Positions 9,700 through 19,465 of a DNA stretch of 27,061 nt are shown here, in pieces. Source of the stretch: Schoenoplectus triqueter (lineage: Eukaryota; Streptophyta; Magnoliopsida; Poales; Cyperaceae). The translations under genes and the position numbers were made by a program. Within the stretch, counting starts at the first letter, position 1. Each line of letters opens with the position of its first letter. The DNA lies in contig CAXKVV010001974.1 in assembly GCA_964058805.1 (NCBI GenBank), forward strand, positions 1-27,061. The letters run 5' to 3'. A model generated the notes under the pieces. That model saw only the letters and a list, made by a program, of their open reading frames with translations. It was not told the DNA's origin and did not search any database.

Positions 9700-10856
9700 T
9701 CAACTGCATAGTCTGACAGTGCATGCCACTGCCTGAGCCCAATATTTTAGCCTTGCTTTTACCTCGTCTGGATTATCCCCTGTTATAAGAGAGCGACAAT
9801 TTTTTTAAACCTTATTTTTATTTGAAGGATCTAATCAGTTTTTAATAAATAGTTGAACAACAAGTTCAAGTTTTTTTTTGTCTTTTGGTACTTAACAAAA
9901 ATTTAAAAAAAGAAAACTTCTAGCTGCTATTTTCAAAAAAAAAAATCTAGCTTCAATTCTCGCATCAATTGGAAATTTTTATAATATGGCGTTACAAATT
10001 CATGTGATGGTTTAACCAATTGAAATAGAAATTATGTATGAAAACAGGAAAATTGTTCGAGATTCATAATACTAATGTAGCTAGTATTATTTTGCCTTTG
10101 CGAGTAAAATAAAAACATCACACAATTTCCTAGCTACCAATGCTCAATTGACACGTCTCTTGGTGACAACCAACTAATAATTAAAGCAAAAGGTACAAAA
10201 TTCACCAAAATTATCACAAATGAGCACGTGAACTACATCTTTTACTCATCATCTAATATTACAATTGAGATCCTCAGAAGTTAGCCGTTGCTAAGTGCCA
10301 ATTAAGTACTAAACCTAATTAACTCATTGAATAATTTTATCAAAAAAATTAATTAATTGAATAAATTAATAACTTTAAGTTACATGATGAAAGAAATTTA
10401 CAAACCTGGGCTAGATATCTTCCAACTTGCTACTGGAATAGGAGAAGAAGAAAGAGGAATCGAGTAAGCTGCCTGTTCAGCCGACTTACTACTCTCCTCC
10501 AAAAATCTCTGAGTCATGGAATAACACAACTCAAGAGCAGGAAGTGTGTTGCAAAGCTCTGGTATCTCTTCATAATTGAACCCAAAACCTAGATCAACAC
10601 ACCCCTTGAGCTCCTCCAAATCATCATCCGTCAAGCTCTTTGTTCGAGCAGCGACCAGCTCACCATTGCCATCTGACCGCTGATCAGTGGTGTCGGTGCA
10701 CTCTACATAGCCCTCCAGCATCACCACGCCGCGTTGTGCGTGCTTCTTTTTTGATCTCTTTTTTTGTCTTTTAGGATGCATGTTTCTGGATTTGGGAGTT
10801 GAAGCTGGAGAGTCTGGTTCGGAGGAAGAGCTCCACATTGGTATATTTTGTTCCAT
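9700..10856 (-). CDS. DUF1685-family protein, two exons
   Basis: Exon 1 is 10406-10856 and exon 2 is 9700-9779, giving 531 coding bases and a 176-residue protein. The donor CAG|GTTTGT and the acceptor AACAG|GG join a Gly codon across a 626-bp intron. Exon 1 encodes an acidic, Ser-rich N-terminus, a basic stretch (about residues 24-42, KRQKKRSKKKH, a possible nuclear localisation signal) and the DUF1685 core (about 73-120: SLTDDDLEELKGCVDLGFGF, then ELCNTLPALELCYSM). Exon 2 supplies the conserved tail VKARLKYWAQAVACTVRLCS and the stop. DUF1685 proteins are plant-specific and of unknown function. The ATG at 10856 is the first in frame and follows a CT-rich leader. The gene looks intact. Confidence 0.93.
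9780..10405 (-). other. DUF1685 gene intron
   Basis: A 626-bp GT..AG intron inferred from joining the conserved DUF1685 C-terminal tail to exon 1 in frame (phase 1). It is T-rich on the sense strand with no other feature seen. Confidence 0.9.
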
Positions 10857-10863
10857 GCACTGA

Positions 10864-10891
<28 letters not shown>
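10864..10891. repeat. (CT)14 tract in DUF1685 5' leader
   Basis: A CT repeat on the plus strand, GA on the sense strand, begins eight bases upstream of the ATG. GA/CT-rich leaders are common in plant genes and may bind GAGA-type (BBR/BPC) factors. That role is inference. Confidence 0.92.
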
Positions 10892-10894
<3 letters not shown>

Positions 10895-10929
10895 CTCACA
10901 AGCTCTGTTGCTCGAGGTGACTTGGGGGC

Positions 10930-10938
10930 TTTTTAAAC
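10930..10938 (-). promoter_or_regulatory. TATA-like box of DUF1685 gene
   Basis: The minus strand reads TTTAAAAAG about 75 bases upstream of the ATG, just outside the CT-rich leader. Position and sequence suit a weak plant TATA element. Confidence 0.45.
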
Positions 10939-10961
10939 GAGAGACCGGTAAATTTGAATAA

Positions 10962-11029
10962 TTGAATGAGATGAAGACGAATTTAATACTGTAAAGGGTG
11001 TTGAATGAGATGAAGACGCATTTATTACG
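10962..11029. repeat. 29-bp direct repeat upstream of DUF1685 gene
   Basis: ttgaatgagatgaagacg begins at 10962 and again at 11001. Each is followed by (a/c)attta(a/t)tac, making two units 39 bases apart in the proximal promoter. No transcription factor site is claimed. Confidence 0.85.
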
Positions 11030-11208
11030 ATTAAAAAGTGAGTGGGGCGATGGAAGATGAGATAACAGCTTTGCAAATCATCACAAATTTGTACTCCCAG
11101 TTAGTGAGTGCATTGATGTCATCAGCTTCTTTATGAATCATGATACTGACCTACCATAGATTTTAATTGCTAACGACGACTTATATTCACTTGAGGTGTC
11201 TCTTGTAT

Positions 11209-11362
11209 GGAGCTGTAAATGGATCTAAGTTGAGACGAGTAAGGTCAAATTTGAAATATGCTCATTAACATAATGAGTCAAAAATATAGATTTGAGATTA
11301 ATTTATTAAGTTAACGAATGAGTTGAGCTAGTTTGTCAACAGCTCAGTTAGTAATTAAATAA
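11209..11362 (+). mobile_element. Possible hAT-Ac-type relic
   Basis: The stretch starts ggagctgtaaatggatctaa and continues with gagttgagctag and gtcaacagctcagtta. This resembles the degraded GGGGTGTAAACGAGCC..GAGCTCG pattern of widespread hAT-Ac-derived plant repeats. Ends and target duplication are not clear. Confidence 0.35.
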
Positions 11363-12276
11363 TATTTATTTAAATATTCTATAGGAAATTAAAAAAAACA
11401 GAATCAATGACCATAAATTTGAACATGTTAGAAAAAGATTAGTTTGATATATAGCACATTTTCTATAAATTTACAAAAAAATCGACTCAAAACAAATAGT
11501 GCAAGAACACAATAATAAAGTTGAATGCTAGATGTAAATGTAATGAAAATATGCTATGAGAAATTGATCAAATATGAATTATCAAAAAGAATAATTGATA
11601 TAAAACAATAGACCTTAACTTCCAATAAAAAATGTAACTTTTTTGAAATTATAGAATGTGAAGTATCAAAGATGTAAGTGCAGAATTTTAGAGAAGATAA
11701 AATATATTAACGGAGTTTGATTATAATAACCTACATTTTCGGGTTTCGTTCCACTAACGGAATGTCATTTTATTACTTAAAAAAAATATTTTATAATTTA
11801 AAGCTTTTGGTTTTCTTCACAAAATAAGTGCAAGAAGACTCAAAATAATCTAACAAAATAAAATACAACAAAGAGCACTTAAGGCTCAGAAATAGACAAC
11901 TAATAACTGTAAAGAAAATTGAGCCAAAACTCAAATATGAGAGCTAAACAATGCTCAGAAAATTTAACAAGAACTCTAATAAATTTGGCTAATTTAAAAA
12001 TCTTAGTTTATTATATTTGTAAGGAGAGAATGAAATGGCTCTTTGTTAGTTTTGGATTGAGTACTCAGATTGCTTAAATTATGAAAGTTTGATCAATTTG
12101 AGCAATCCTGAAGCAACACTTTAAATAGAGCTTAACATAAAGCGGTTGGTATTATTATGCAGAAAACTATTATAATGGTTCAAAAACCGTTATAATATTT
12201 CTTGATCTTGAATCTTGAGTTTCTAAGAATACCTCTTGTTAGAATATTTTGTAACATCACAACGGTTCAAAAATGA

Positions 12277-12284
12277 ATAGGATG
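12277..12284. repeat. Left 8-bp target duplication of hAT MITE
   Basis: ataggatg lies directly before CAGTGGCGG and is repeated exactly at 12473-12480. Confidence 0.95.
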
Positions 12285-12472
12285 CAGTGGCGGAGCTTTA
12301 TTATGACTAATTGGGCCATGACCCCCTCTATGAATCCCAAGATGTAAGAAGTAATATTCATTTTTCAAAGGAAATTAAGTTTGAGATAGGAAATTGGCCC
12401 CCTCTAATTATTTAATATAAGTAATGAGACTTAATTAGTCCTCTCTTAAATTAAACTCAAGCTCCGCTACTG
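12285..12472. mobile_element. hAT MITE, 188 bp
   Basis: Its termini are CAGTGGCGGAGCTT and, reverse-complemented, CAGTAGCGGAGCTT (13 of 14 identical). Perfect 8-bp duplications ataggatg flank it on both sides. It is too short to code. The CAGTGGCGGA start is shared with the 3.2-kb hAT element at 23122-26279, so a transposase of that family could have mobilised it. It lies inside the LTR at 11626-13004. Confidence 0.93.
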
Positions 12473-12721
12473 ATAGGATGAACCGTTATAACGATAGCAG
12501 AAAACATTGAACGTTTTACAAAACGTTAACAACGGTTTGACTAGTTTGACCATCTTCTGACAAGATCTACTGAACTTCAGAATGATTATAACGATTCAAG
12601 AAATCGTTCAACGGTTACTGAACTGCTTTATAAATCGTTACATAATGATACGATATGTTAACTCGGAATGTTTTCTGCCTTAGCCAAAATTTTGAAGAGT
12701 AAAGAATAAAGTAAGGAATCA

Positions 12722-12747
12722 TTATAACGGTTCGTGAACCGTTATAA
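12722..12747. repeat. Palindrome in LTR U3
   Basis: Perfect 12-bp arms ttataacggttc and gaaccgttataa with a GT spacer. Similar half-sites recur at about 12160-12190, 12480-12495 and 12585-12620. AACGG/CCGTT is a MYB-type core, so these may be enhancer elements of the LTR. Confidence 0.9.
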
Positions 12748-13004
12748 CGCTTTATTGCAACAAAAACATATATTTTCTTATAAGCTTATGAAAAAAACAT
12801 AAAATTTTAAATTATACCTTTACATTATTGTGATCCTATATCTTCAGTGAAGTTTCTTCAATAATTTTGAGCATCCGCAACATTGATTTCTTGAAGTATC
12901 AATAGAATTTTACATAAATATTTTAAAAGAAACTTGTTAAATTCAAGTATATTTTATAAAATAATAAAATTAAAAAAATTGTTAAGTACAATAATAGTAC
13001 AACA

Positions 13005-13639
13005 CATACAATAATTTTATATATATTGAATTATAATTTATACAATATAGTAAAAATTTATAATAAAATAACATAAATAATAAATATTAATGGTTAATGA
13101 TATAATATAATAATATAAATTTAAATATTAATAATTGAACCAGCTCAGCGAGAGACGGCACAAGCAGGACACTTGGAAATCTGGCTCGATGAAATCACTG
13201 ATATTTGGACTATTACTAGAAATCTAATATAAAACATAGAGAAAACGTTCTAATTCTATACTTTCATGACCATAAGGAAATTGGGAGATCGATTTTAACT
13301 AAAATTTTCAGGATAATAAAAGGAAAAAAAAATATCATGTGCTTAAAAACCAAGCGCCGATCTATATGCATATACAGCAGAAGAAAATATGTTTTTAATT
13401 ATTTACTCGCTTTTAAATAAGCAGTGAAAATGTTGATTGGTCAGTGAACCGATGCGACCAGTGGGAAACATTAATATCTGCACGGACCCACGTGCCCATG
13501 CCTGTCGCTGTGGATCGTTACCCTGGCTGAGAAACAACAAATAAAGAAACAATAAACAATGTAATCTCAGCACGATATGTGTGACTTCTATAACTCTATT
13601 TCGCACAGAAAATTCATGATTGGTTTCACAATTAATTAT
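13005..13639. other. Intergenic, no gene seen
   Basis: Very AT-rich up to 13135, then mixed-composition sequence to 13639. No recognisable exon; the minus-strand frame at 13403-13771 has no domain and runs into the MITE. Confidence 0.6.
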
Positions 13640-13648
13640 TTTATGCAT
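13640..13648. repeat. Left 9-bp target duplication of MITE B
   Basis: tttatgcat, repeated exactly at 14020-14028. Confidence 0.93.
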
Positions 13649-14019
13649 GGGTGGGGATGAATTTATAATGGTTATTTTAATAATTTTGATAATAGATTTT
13701 AAATAAATATTAAAAAAATGGGAAAAAAATTTATAAACGTGTTTTCTATGTTTAGATTGATGGTCATTCAAATTTTATGTAATTTTATTATTGTTTGGTA
13801 TTTTATCAAAAAATTATTAAATTAAAATCGTTGTAAATTGTATAAAATTTTAATAGTTTTTTATAGCGTATCAAATGATAATAAAATTGCATAAAATTTG
13901 AATGATCATTAGGTAGAAGAACACATTTATATTTTTTTTTCTATTTTTTTGATTTTTTTATATTTATTTAAAAACCAATATAAGATTGTCAAAATAACCA
14001 TTGTCAAGCGATCCCACCC
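13649..14019. mobile_element. Mutator-like MITE B, 371 bp
   Basis: A foldback element with arms of about 150 bp each, starting gggtgggga and ending tcccaccc. Perfect 9-bp duplications tttatgcat flank it on both sides, which fits the Mutator superfamily. Internal words (attcaaattttatgtaattt, its inverted partner, and ttgtcaaaataacca) match MITE A at 25-75 plus 5476-5832. No coding capacity. Confidence 0.92.
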
Positions 14020-15114
14020 TTTATGCATACCCATATTGAATTCAATATAACTGATATGCATGCAACGTTCGCTATACTGCATCTACATGACTACATGTGA
14101 CGTGATTTATATTTCTTGTTTTTTTATTCATTTCACTATTTCAGTGATGAATTAAAATAAGTGGAAAAGATTTCAGATTTAGTTGTCTACCACATAGATC
14201 AGAAAAAAGAACTATTCTGTTTATTTTGTCTTTTCTCCAGGGCATCTTTTGATCTAGGCATCTAGCTGGAAGTGGTTAGAAGGTTTGTTTTCTCAATTAT
14301 CATTTGTCAATGCTAGAAAAATGATGCCTGTTTTGTGATTCTTTCAGAATAAGCAACCGCTTATTTGAGGGAGCAAAATTATTGATTCGACAATAAGAGA
14401 AAATTTAGGAAATTAGATGGGTCCATCTATTGATCTGGAGGTAATAATTATTATTCCTCCTAATTGATCGATCTAGCTTTTTCATAAAAACAGCTGCCCG
14501 TATAATTCTTGTTTTTAAGTAAAATTTCTTCATTTGGCAATGCTTGTTATTAATTTGTTGTGTGTTTCGATGCCTCATCGAGGAAACAAAATAGAAAAAG
14601 AGGATTGCTATTATAACTAGAGTCCTATACAAATTAAGTTTGATTATGATTTTAATATGAACATTCAAAAAGAGTGTGCTTCAATATCAGTGCTAGCAAT
14701 TTATGAATTTCTATATTTTCGTTTTTTAATATTTTATAGTTATTTGTTTATACTGTTAATATTAAATTATTTTAATTAATTAATTTGCCAATACTGTTAA
14801 TGTTAATTAGATTATTTTTATTAATATTTATAAATTTATAAATATTGATGATAAAGAACAATAATGGGCTGGCCACCCAATATAGTTTTTAATCATATTA
14901 ATTATAAAATTGGTGTGGTTGTTATTAAAAAATCTCAGATATTTAGTATATACATTAATTACTCTTGACCCAGTCAATATGACCGTTTGGTTTCTACAAA
15001 GAATTAACTAATGACCGTTTTCAATAGAGTAAATTAAATTGACAACACAATCATCAGATGAATATCGTAATTATGTTATTTGTGGCATATATGACCGTTA
15101 CTTTTGTAAACCTC

Positions 15115-15122
15115 TATATAAG
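15115..15122 (+). promoter_or_regulatory. TATA box candidate
   Basis: TATATAAG in the context cctctatataag, with gaccgtta about 25 bases upstream. It resembles an LTR core promoter. No transcribed product can be named. Confidence 0.3.
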
Positions 15123-15593
15123 AATATAGAGAATATTGTTTAAGATATACGGAGAATACGGTGTACATCAAGAGAGAGATATAAAACCATCAAAAGAAAA
15201 AAATAATAGTGGAAATGTCCAAAATTCTTGAAATATATACAATTAATATTATATAGCAATTTTTTGATCTATTGTTGCACTCAAATTCGTATTCATTTCT
15301 TATACGGGATGCACCGCATCAATTAATGGAAGCAGGGTGAAATATCTTGAAAGGAGATTGATACAAGTTCATAATGCCATGTGGGGGCGAATACTTCTCT
15401 AAAGATAGTATTTGTAATTTCACTTGTACGTTTTGATTTCTATACTGGATGAAGTTTACAATGAATAAAGGCTTGTTTGAAGATATGCCTCCAAATAATT
15501 GTTTGATTTTTAAACTATTTATTTAATTTATCAAGTTATAATTAATTGGACTTATTTTCCAACAATCAGTACAATGTCTAACTGAACAATAGA

Positions 15594-15660
15594 TAAGAAT
15601 AAGAATAAGAATGAGAATAAGAACAAAGAAAAGAAAGAAGCAAGTAGAAGAAGAAAGAAG
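15594..15660 (+). repeat. Purine-rich simple repeat
   Basis: Several consecutive gaataa units grade into aagaaagaag-type repeats. Confidence 0.8.
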
Positions 15661-15680
15661 CTATATCACCAATAAGTATT

Positions 15681-16069
15681 GAGCTATGGTGTTATGCATA
15701 ATATGATCATTTTTGTATTATGAATCATTTTTTTCATTATCAAAGTTTAAATTATCGATTCAAACACTCAAAAAGATTTACATATAAAAATCTAATTGAA
15801 GATCAAATTTTTTATATTTTTTAAAATTTTAGTATTTTTCTAGATAGTTGAAAAATCATTTGATTCGAATATTATGAGCTTTTCAAAAGAAGTGCTTTTT
15901 TAACTATTTAAACATAGTAAAATAAAATCTAAAAAATATAAAATTTAATTTCAACTAGAGTTCTATATAGAAATCATTTTGAGCAATTTGAATCGATCAT
16001 TTAGACTTTGAAAATGAAAAAATAATTCATTGCACAAAAAAAATTGTGCTATATATAGTATCATAGCCC
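15681..16069. mobile_element. Long-inverted-repeat MITE D, about 389 bp
   Basis: The left end gagctatggtgttatg and the right end (reverse complement gggctatgatactata) begin arms of about 150 bp. The arms share tttcattatcaaagt/tttcattttcaaagt, atcgattcaaa and the tcaaaaagattt/tcaaaatgattt words in inverted order. No clear target duplication was found, so the superfamily is open. Confidence 0.7.
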
Positions 16070-16998
16070 AAATTTTGCCAACAATATACTGTTCATTAAG
16101 ATATTTTTTCATTTTTTTAAAAGAAAATTATACCGTTCTTCTATACTTATTCAATTGGGAGTCCAGTACGAAAAGTACATATATGGCATAAAGTTGGCTT
16201 TTTTTTTCAAAAGGAAATGGAAAGGTATACGGAAGTAATTGCACCAATCAATTTCATGCCAAGAAGAAGATAAGACGATAAGAGAGAAATTAATATGAAG
16301 ATCACAGATGGAATTGCATGGATCGTTAGTTGTTTTTAGCTGATAGAAACTGATAGACTTTGAAAAAGAGACCTCAAGTTCTGCATGTTTTCGGCTTTTG
16401 TGGAACAAAAGGGAGGAATCCAAGAACAGCTACAACTAATTCTTCGGAATTAATTAATTAAAGTCGTCAGAAATAATTTTTAGATGGACTTATTTCCAGG
16501 ATAACAAAGAAGAATAAACATAGACCATACAAACAACATTAAAGATATCACTAATTTACGATACAATTAACATTATCAATGTTCATTTATTATTAGAAAA
16601 AGAACTGAATAAAGCCATTAATGTTATAAGGAACTCTCAACTATTATTTTGACAAGCAAATGATTTAGTAGTTTAAGTGAAAGCTAACTAGGATAGTTCA
16701 AACCTCTATAAATACAAAATGAAATTGATAAGCTAGACTTTCATCTTTCTCTCAAAAAAAAAGCTATTACTTATACAAATATAATTATTGTATGAAAAAT
16801 TGGAGTTGTTTGTGGGACTTCGTCTTTAAAAGAAATATATCTTAGATTAGTAAAAAAGAAAAAGTTACAAAATATCTACATCGAGATGTCAATAGATAAC
16901 GACATAAGTCGGAAAATATTTTCAAATCATATCACATTTAATGTTAATCTTATCTATTATCTTACTTTTATTAAATTTCCTTTACTTTATATATTATT
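16070..16998. other. Intergenic, TATA-like promoter but no gene
   Basis: No defensible exon. A TATAAATA box lies at 16707-16714 in the context cctctataaatacaaaa, followed by a ctttctctc pyrimidine stretch. It could be a gene-fragment or small LTR promoter. Confidence 0.5.
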
Positions 16999-17783
16999 TG
17001 TTGTACTAAATTTTTTTTTTGAATTTATCAATTTATAAAAATATTATATTTGTCTTTTATAAATCTTTCTTTGAGTCAAGATTGTAGGTCAAAATTAAAG
17101 ATTATAAAGATTGAAAAATATAGGATAGTCTTAAAATAATTTAGGATTACTTATGTTTTAATTTTGTAAAATTTTGACTAGACATGCTTGATGAAAAGAA
17201 CAAAATAAGATTTTTGCACTCTCAGTCGTTGGTAACGACTTGACTTACAACATCTTTAGAAAAATTCTAAGGTGCAAAAAGCTATTGAAAAGGGCCAAAG
17301 TGTGGCGTTGAGTCAATGTCTCCAAACCGTCATAACGGTTCACTAGTCATTAGTAAAGGCTCATCAAATCAAAGGCTCAAATAACTCAAGATTGATCATG
17401 ATCACAATCCTTTTTGTGATCAATTCTTATTAAGCTGTTATAACAACTTGAACCATTAGTAACGACTTAACTCGAAATAGCTCATTTAGCTTAGTTTTCT
17501 GAACTGTACTTAAATTGTTGCTCAATTTTTTTCTCATTCTAACTTAAAACTTCCAAATTCTCATTATTCTCTAAGCATATTGAAATCTTGAGCCTACTAC
17601 CTAAATCTAAATCATCTTTCATCAAAGATCTTAAGTCAAAGACTAGCTATATACTAGTTCTTATTCCTTATTTTTATCTTTGAGCTTTAAGTTCTCTAGC
17701 GTTATAGATTTTTATTGTTTCTTAATCTTATTGTACAAGTTACGTAAAGAAACTAAGGTTTTATTTATAAAATATTTTTTAAT

Positions 17784-17800
17784 TAATATATTAGCGCTTT
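17784..17800. repeat. Left 17-bp LINE target duplication
   Basis: TAATATATTAGCGCTTT, repeated at 19312-19328 as TAATATATTAGCACTTT with one mismatch (a CpG-to-CpA change). Confidence 0.92.
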
Positions 17801-17859
17801 CAAGCACCCACCACAAGATATAAAATACTGAGAAATATCATGTGGTGGGCGCTCGAAAG
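17797..17859. repeat. Inverted repeat at LINE 5' junction
   Basis: ctttcaagcacccaccac (17797-17814) is the inverse of gtggtgggcgctcgaaag (17842-17859) with 16 of 18 matches and a 27-base spacer. The right arm is reverse-transcriptase coding sequence, so the left arm is an inverted scrap of the LINE. Its first bases overlap the target duplication. Confidence 0.85.
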
Positions 17860-18835
17860 GAAATTAGTCCCAACAAAGTATGTTACCTTTATTAAGGATA
17901 TGTACACAAATATTGTGACTTGTGTCAGAGTATGTGATGGCAAGTCCTATGCATTTTCTATTAAGATAGAATTACATCAAGGATCAGCATTGAGTTCATA
18001 TATTTTCACCTTAGTGATGGACGAGATCACAAATGACATACAAGGAGATATTTCTTGGTGTATACTCTTTGCTGATGATGTGGTACTGATTGACGAGAGA
18101 AGAATTAGAGTCAATCAGAAACTAGAGTTGTGGAGATAAATTTTAGAATCGAAAGGTTTTAGATTTAATAGGACCAAAACTGAATATATGAGGTGTCAAT
18201 TCAGTAGGAAAAACTCATATGACGGAGATGTTAGTTTGGATGGACGGGTAGTACCCATGAATGACACATTTCGGTATTTGAGATCGATGTTGCAGAGTGA
18301 CAGAGAGATCGATGAAGATGTTAGTCGTAGAATAAGAGTTGAATAAGTAAAATGGAGATAAGCATCTGGTGTTCTTTGTGACAAGAAGATCTCAAACAAA
18401 TTAAAAGATAAGTTTTATAGGACGACAATTAGACCTACGATGATGTATGACACAGAATGTTGAGCTACAAAAGGATAACGCATTCAGAAGATGAGTGTAG
18501 CTGAAATGCGAATGTTGTGTTAGATATGTGGCCACACAAAGAAAGATCGAATTAGAAATGATGATATTAGAGACAAACTTGGGGTAGCATCAATTTAAGA
18601 AAAGCTAATCCAACATCGTTTGCAATGGTTTGGTCATATCCAACGAATGTCTCCTAAAGTATCAGTACGCAGCGGTATTCTAAGTCATCTTGAAAATACA
18701 AGAAGAGGAAGAGGTCGACCGAGACTGATATGTGAGAGGGCAATAAAAAGATATTTGAAATAATGAAATATATCCAAAAAGCTTGCTTTGAATATGAGTG
18801 CTTGGCAGATAGCGATTCATGTACCTAAACTATGA
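17840..18835 (+). pseudogene. RTE-like LINE reverse transcriptase fragment
   Basis: One reading frame is kept for 331 codons up to the TGA at 18833. It encodes RT motifs GLHQGSAL-like (here ELHQGSALSSY, about residue 50), the catalytic LFADD box (18065-18079), a YLGSM-like motif (YLRSMLQSD), the thumb region FYRTTIRPTMMYDTE, and a C-terminal HRLQWFGHIQRM block followed by RRGRGRPRL. It lacks the endonuclease and the RT N-terminus. About nine internal stops interrupt it, several at conserved Trp positions of the family (TGG to TGA/TAG), but I see no frameshift. It is dead. Confidence 0.92.
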
Positions 18836-19097
18836 TTTAGAAGTTAGAGTCTAGTAGTAGAGTTATAGACTTCAGGTTCTTAAATTTTTAAGATTTTAGA
18901 ATTTAGAATTTAAAAATAGAGGTTTAGAAATTGGATTTTAGGATTTTAGGATTTAGAATTTAGAATTATATTTTAAAATAAAATTTTAGGATTTAGAAAT
19001 ATATTTTATAATAGAGGTTATTGTACTATTATTATTATTGTTGTTGTTATTATTGCTATTATTATTATCATATTATCATCATCATCATTATCATCTC

Positions 19098-19153
<56 letters not shown>

Positions 19154-19311
19154 TTATTCATTTATTTTCTTTTTTTTTTCATCATATTCATTATTATCAT
19201 TGATATTTGAGATTTTTGATTTTATGTTTTTCGATTGGGTTTCATTTCTAGCTTACTCCAATTTATTTGGAATTAAAGGCTTTGTTGTTGTTGTTGTTGT
19301 TGTTTTTATTG
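18836..19311 (+). repeat. LINE 3' UTR with microsatellites
   Basis: Degenerate ttaggatttagaattt repeats (about 18890-19000), then a long TAT/TTA microsatellite (19028-19155), then a (TTG)n tail at about 19281-19302. The polyTyr and polyLeu open frames here are microsatellite shadows. Confidence 0.85.
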
Positions 19312-19328
19312 TAATATATTAGCACTTT
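19312..19328. repeat. Right 17-bp LINE target duplication
   Basis: TAATATATTAGCACTTT; partner at 17784-17800. Confidence 0.92.
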
Positions 19329-19465
19329 GTTCTCGGAGTGAGATTCTTAAGATGTAAGTATTTATCGAACTCCGTTAAAAATTTATCTTTCTTACTTTTT
19401 AGTACTTTCATTTTTATTAAGTTGTGTTATCTTTCAATCGGTTGACATCTGCTGGATTCTCTATG

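Larger units (their letters stand above)
11626..13004 (-). repeat. Second copia-type LTR, decayed
   Basis: In sense orientation it begins TGTTGTACTA (right edge 13004), the same start as the LTR at 16999, and aligns in word order with the LTR of the 76-5470 element. It has U3 palindromes of the CCGTTATAACGG type and a GTAGGTTATTATAATCAAAC block leading into CTCCGTTA near 11712. The inner edge is uncertain: TTGGAAG follows both this and the 16999 LTR at a similar distance and might be the start of internal sequence. No partner LTR or gag is present here. A 188-bp MITE is inserted at 12285. Confidence 0.65.
14029..15680. other. Intergenic, possible decayed LTR promoter
   Basis: No gene seen. 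Around 14975-15122 there are three gaccgtt words followed by a TATATAAG box (15115-15122), the layout of a retrotransposon U3, but no LTR ends were found. A purine-rich tract of gaataa/aagaa repeats lies at about 15594-15660. Confidence 0.5.
17801..19311 (+). mobile_element. RTE-type LINE, 5'-truncated, 1511 bp
   Basis: It contains the C-terminal half of a reverse transcriptase (17840-18835), an AT-rich 3' UTR with microsatellites, and a 3' end gcttactccaatttatttgg followed by aaaggc and (TTG)n, the typical tail of plant RTE-like LINEs. A 17-bp target duplication brackets it. Its host sequence is the copia-type LTR starting at 16999. Confidence 0.9.
16999..19465 (+). repeat. Third copia-type LTR, split by a LINE
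   Basis: It starts TGTTGTACTA at 16999, identical to the sense start of the LTR ending at 13004. It carries ccgtcataacgg and ttataacaactt-type words in U3 (17230-17465) and resumes after the LINE with cggagtgagattcttaagat and cgaactccgttaaaaattta, the block shared with the other LTRs. Removal of 17801-19311 plus one copy of the 17-bp duplication leaves about 940 bp. The right edge is approximate, taken from similarity with the 11626 LTR. No partner LTR was found. Confidence 0.6.

Noticed and set aside
13403..13771. 122-codon minus-strand frame
   Set aside because: Runs from intergenic DNA into the Mutator-like MITE arm; no domain.
14405..14668. 87-codon minus-strand frame
   Set aside because: Low-complexity AT-rich translation with no supporting signal.
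16151..16423. 90-codon minus-strand frame
   Set aside because: No family recognised and no exon context; likely chance in AT-rich sequence.
19021..19322. PolyTyr and polyLeu frames
   Set aside because: They are translations of the TTA and TTG microsatellites in the LINE 3' UTR.
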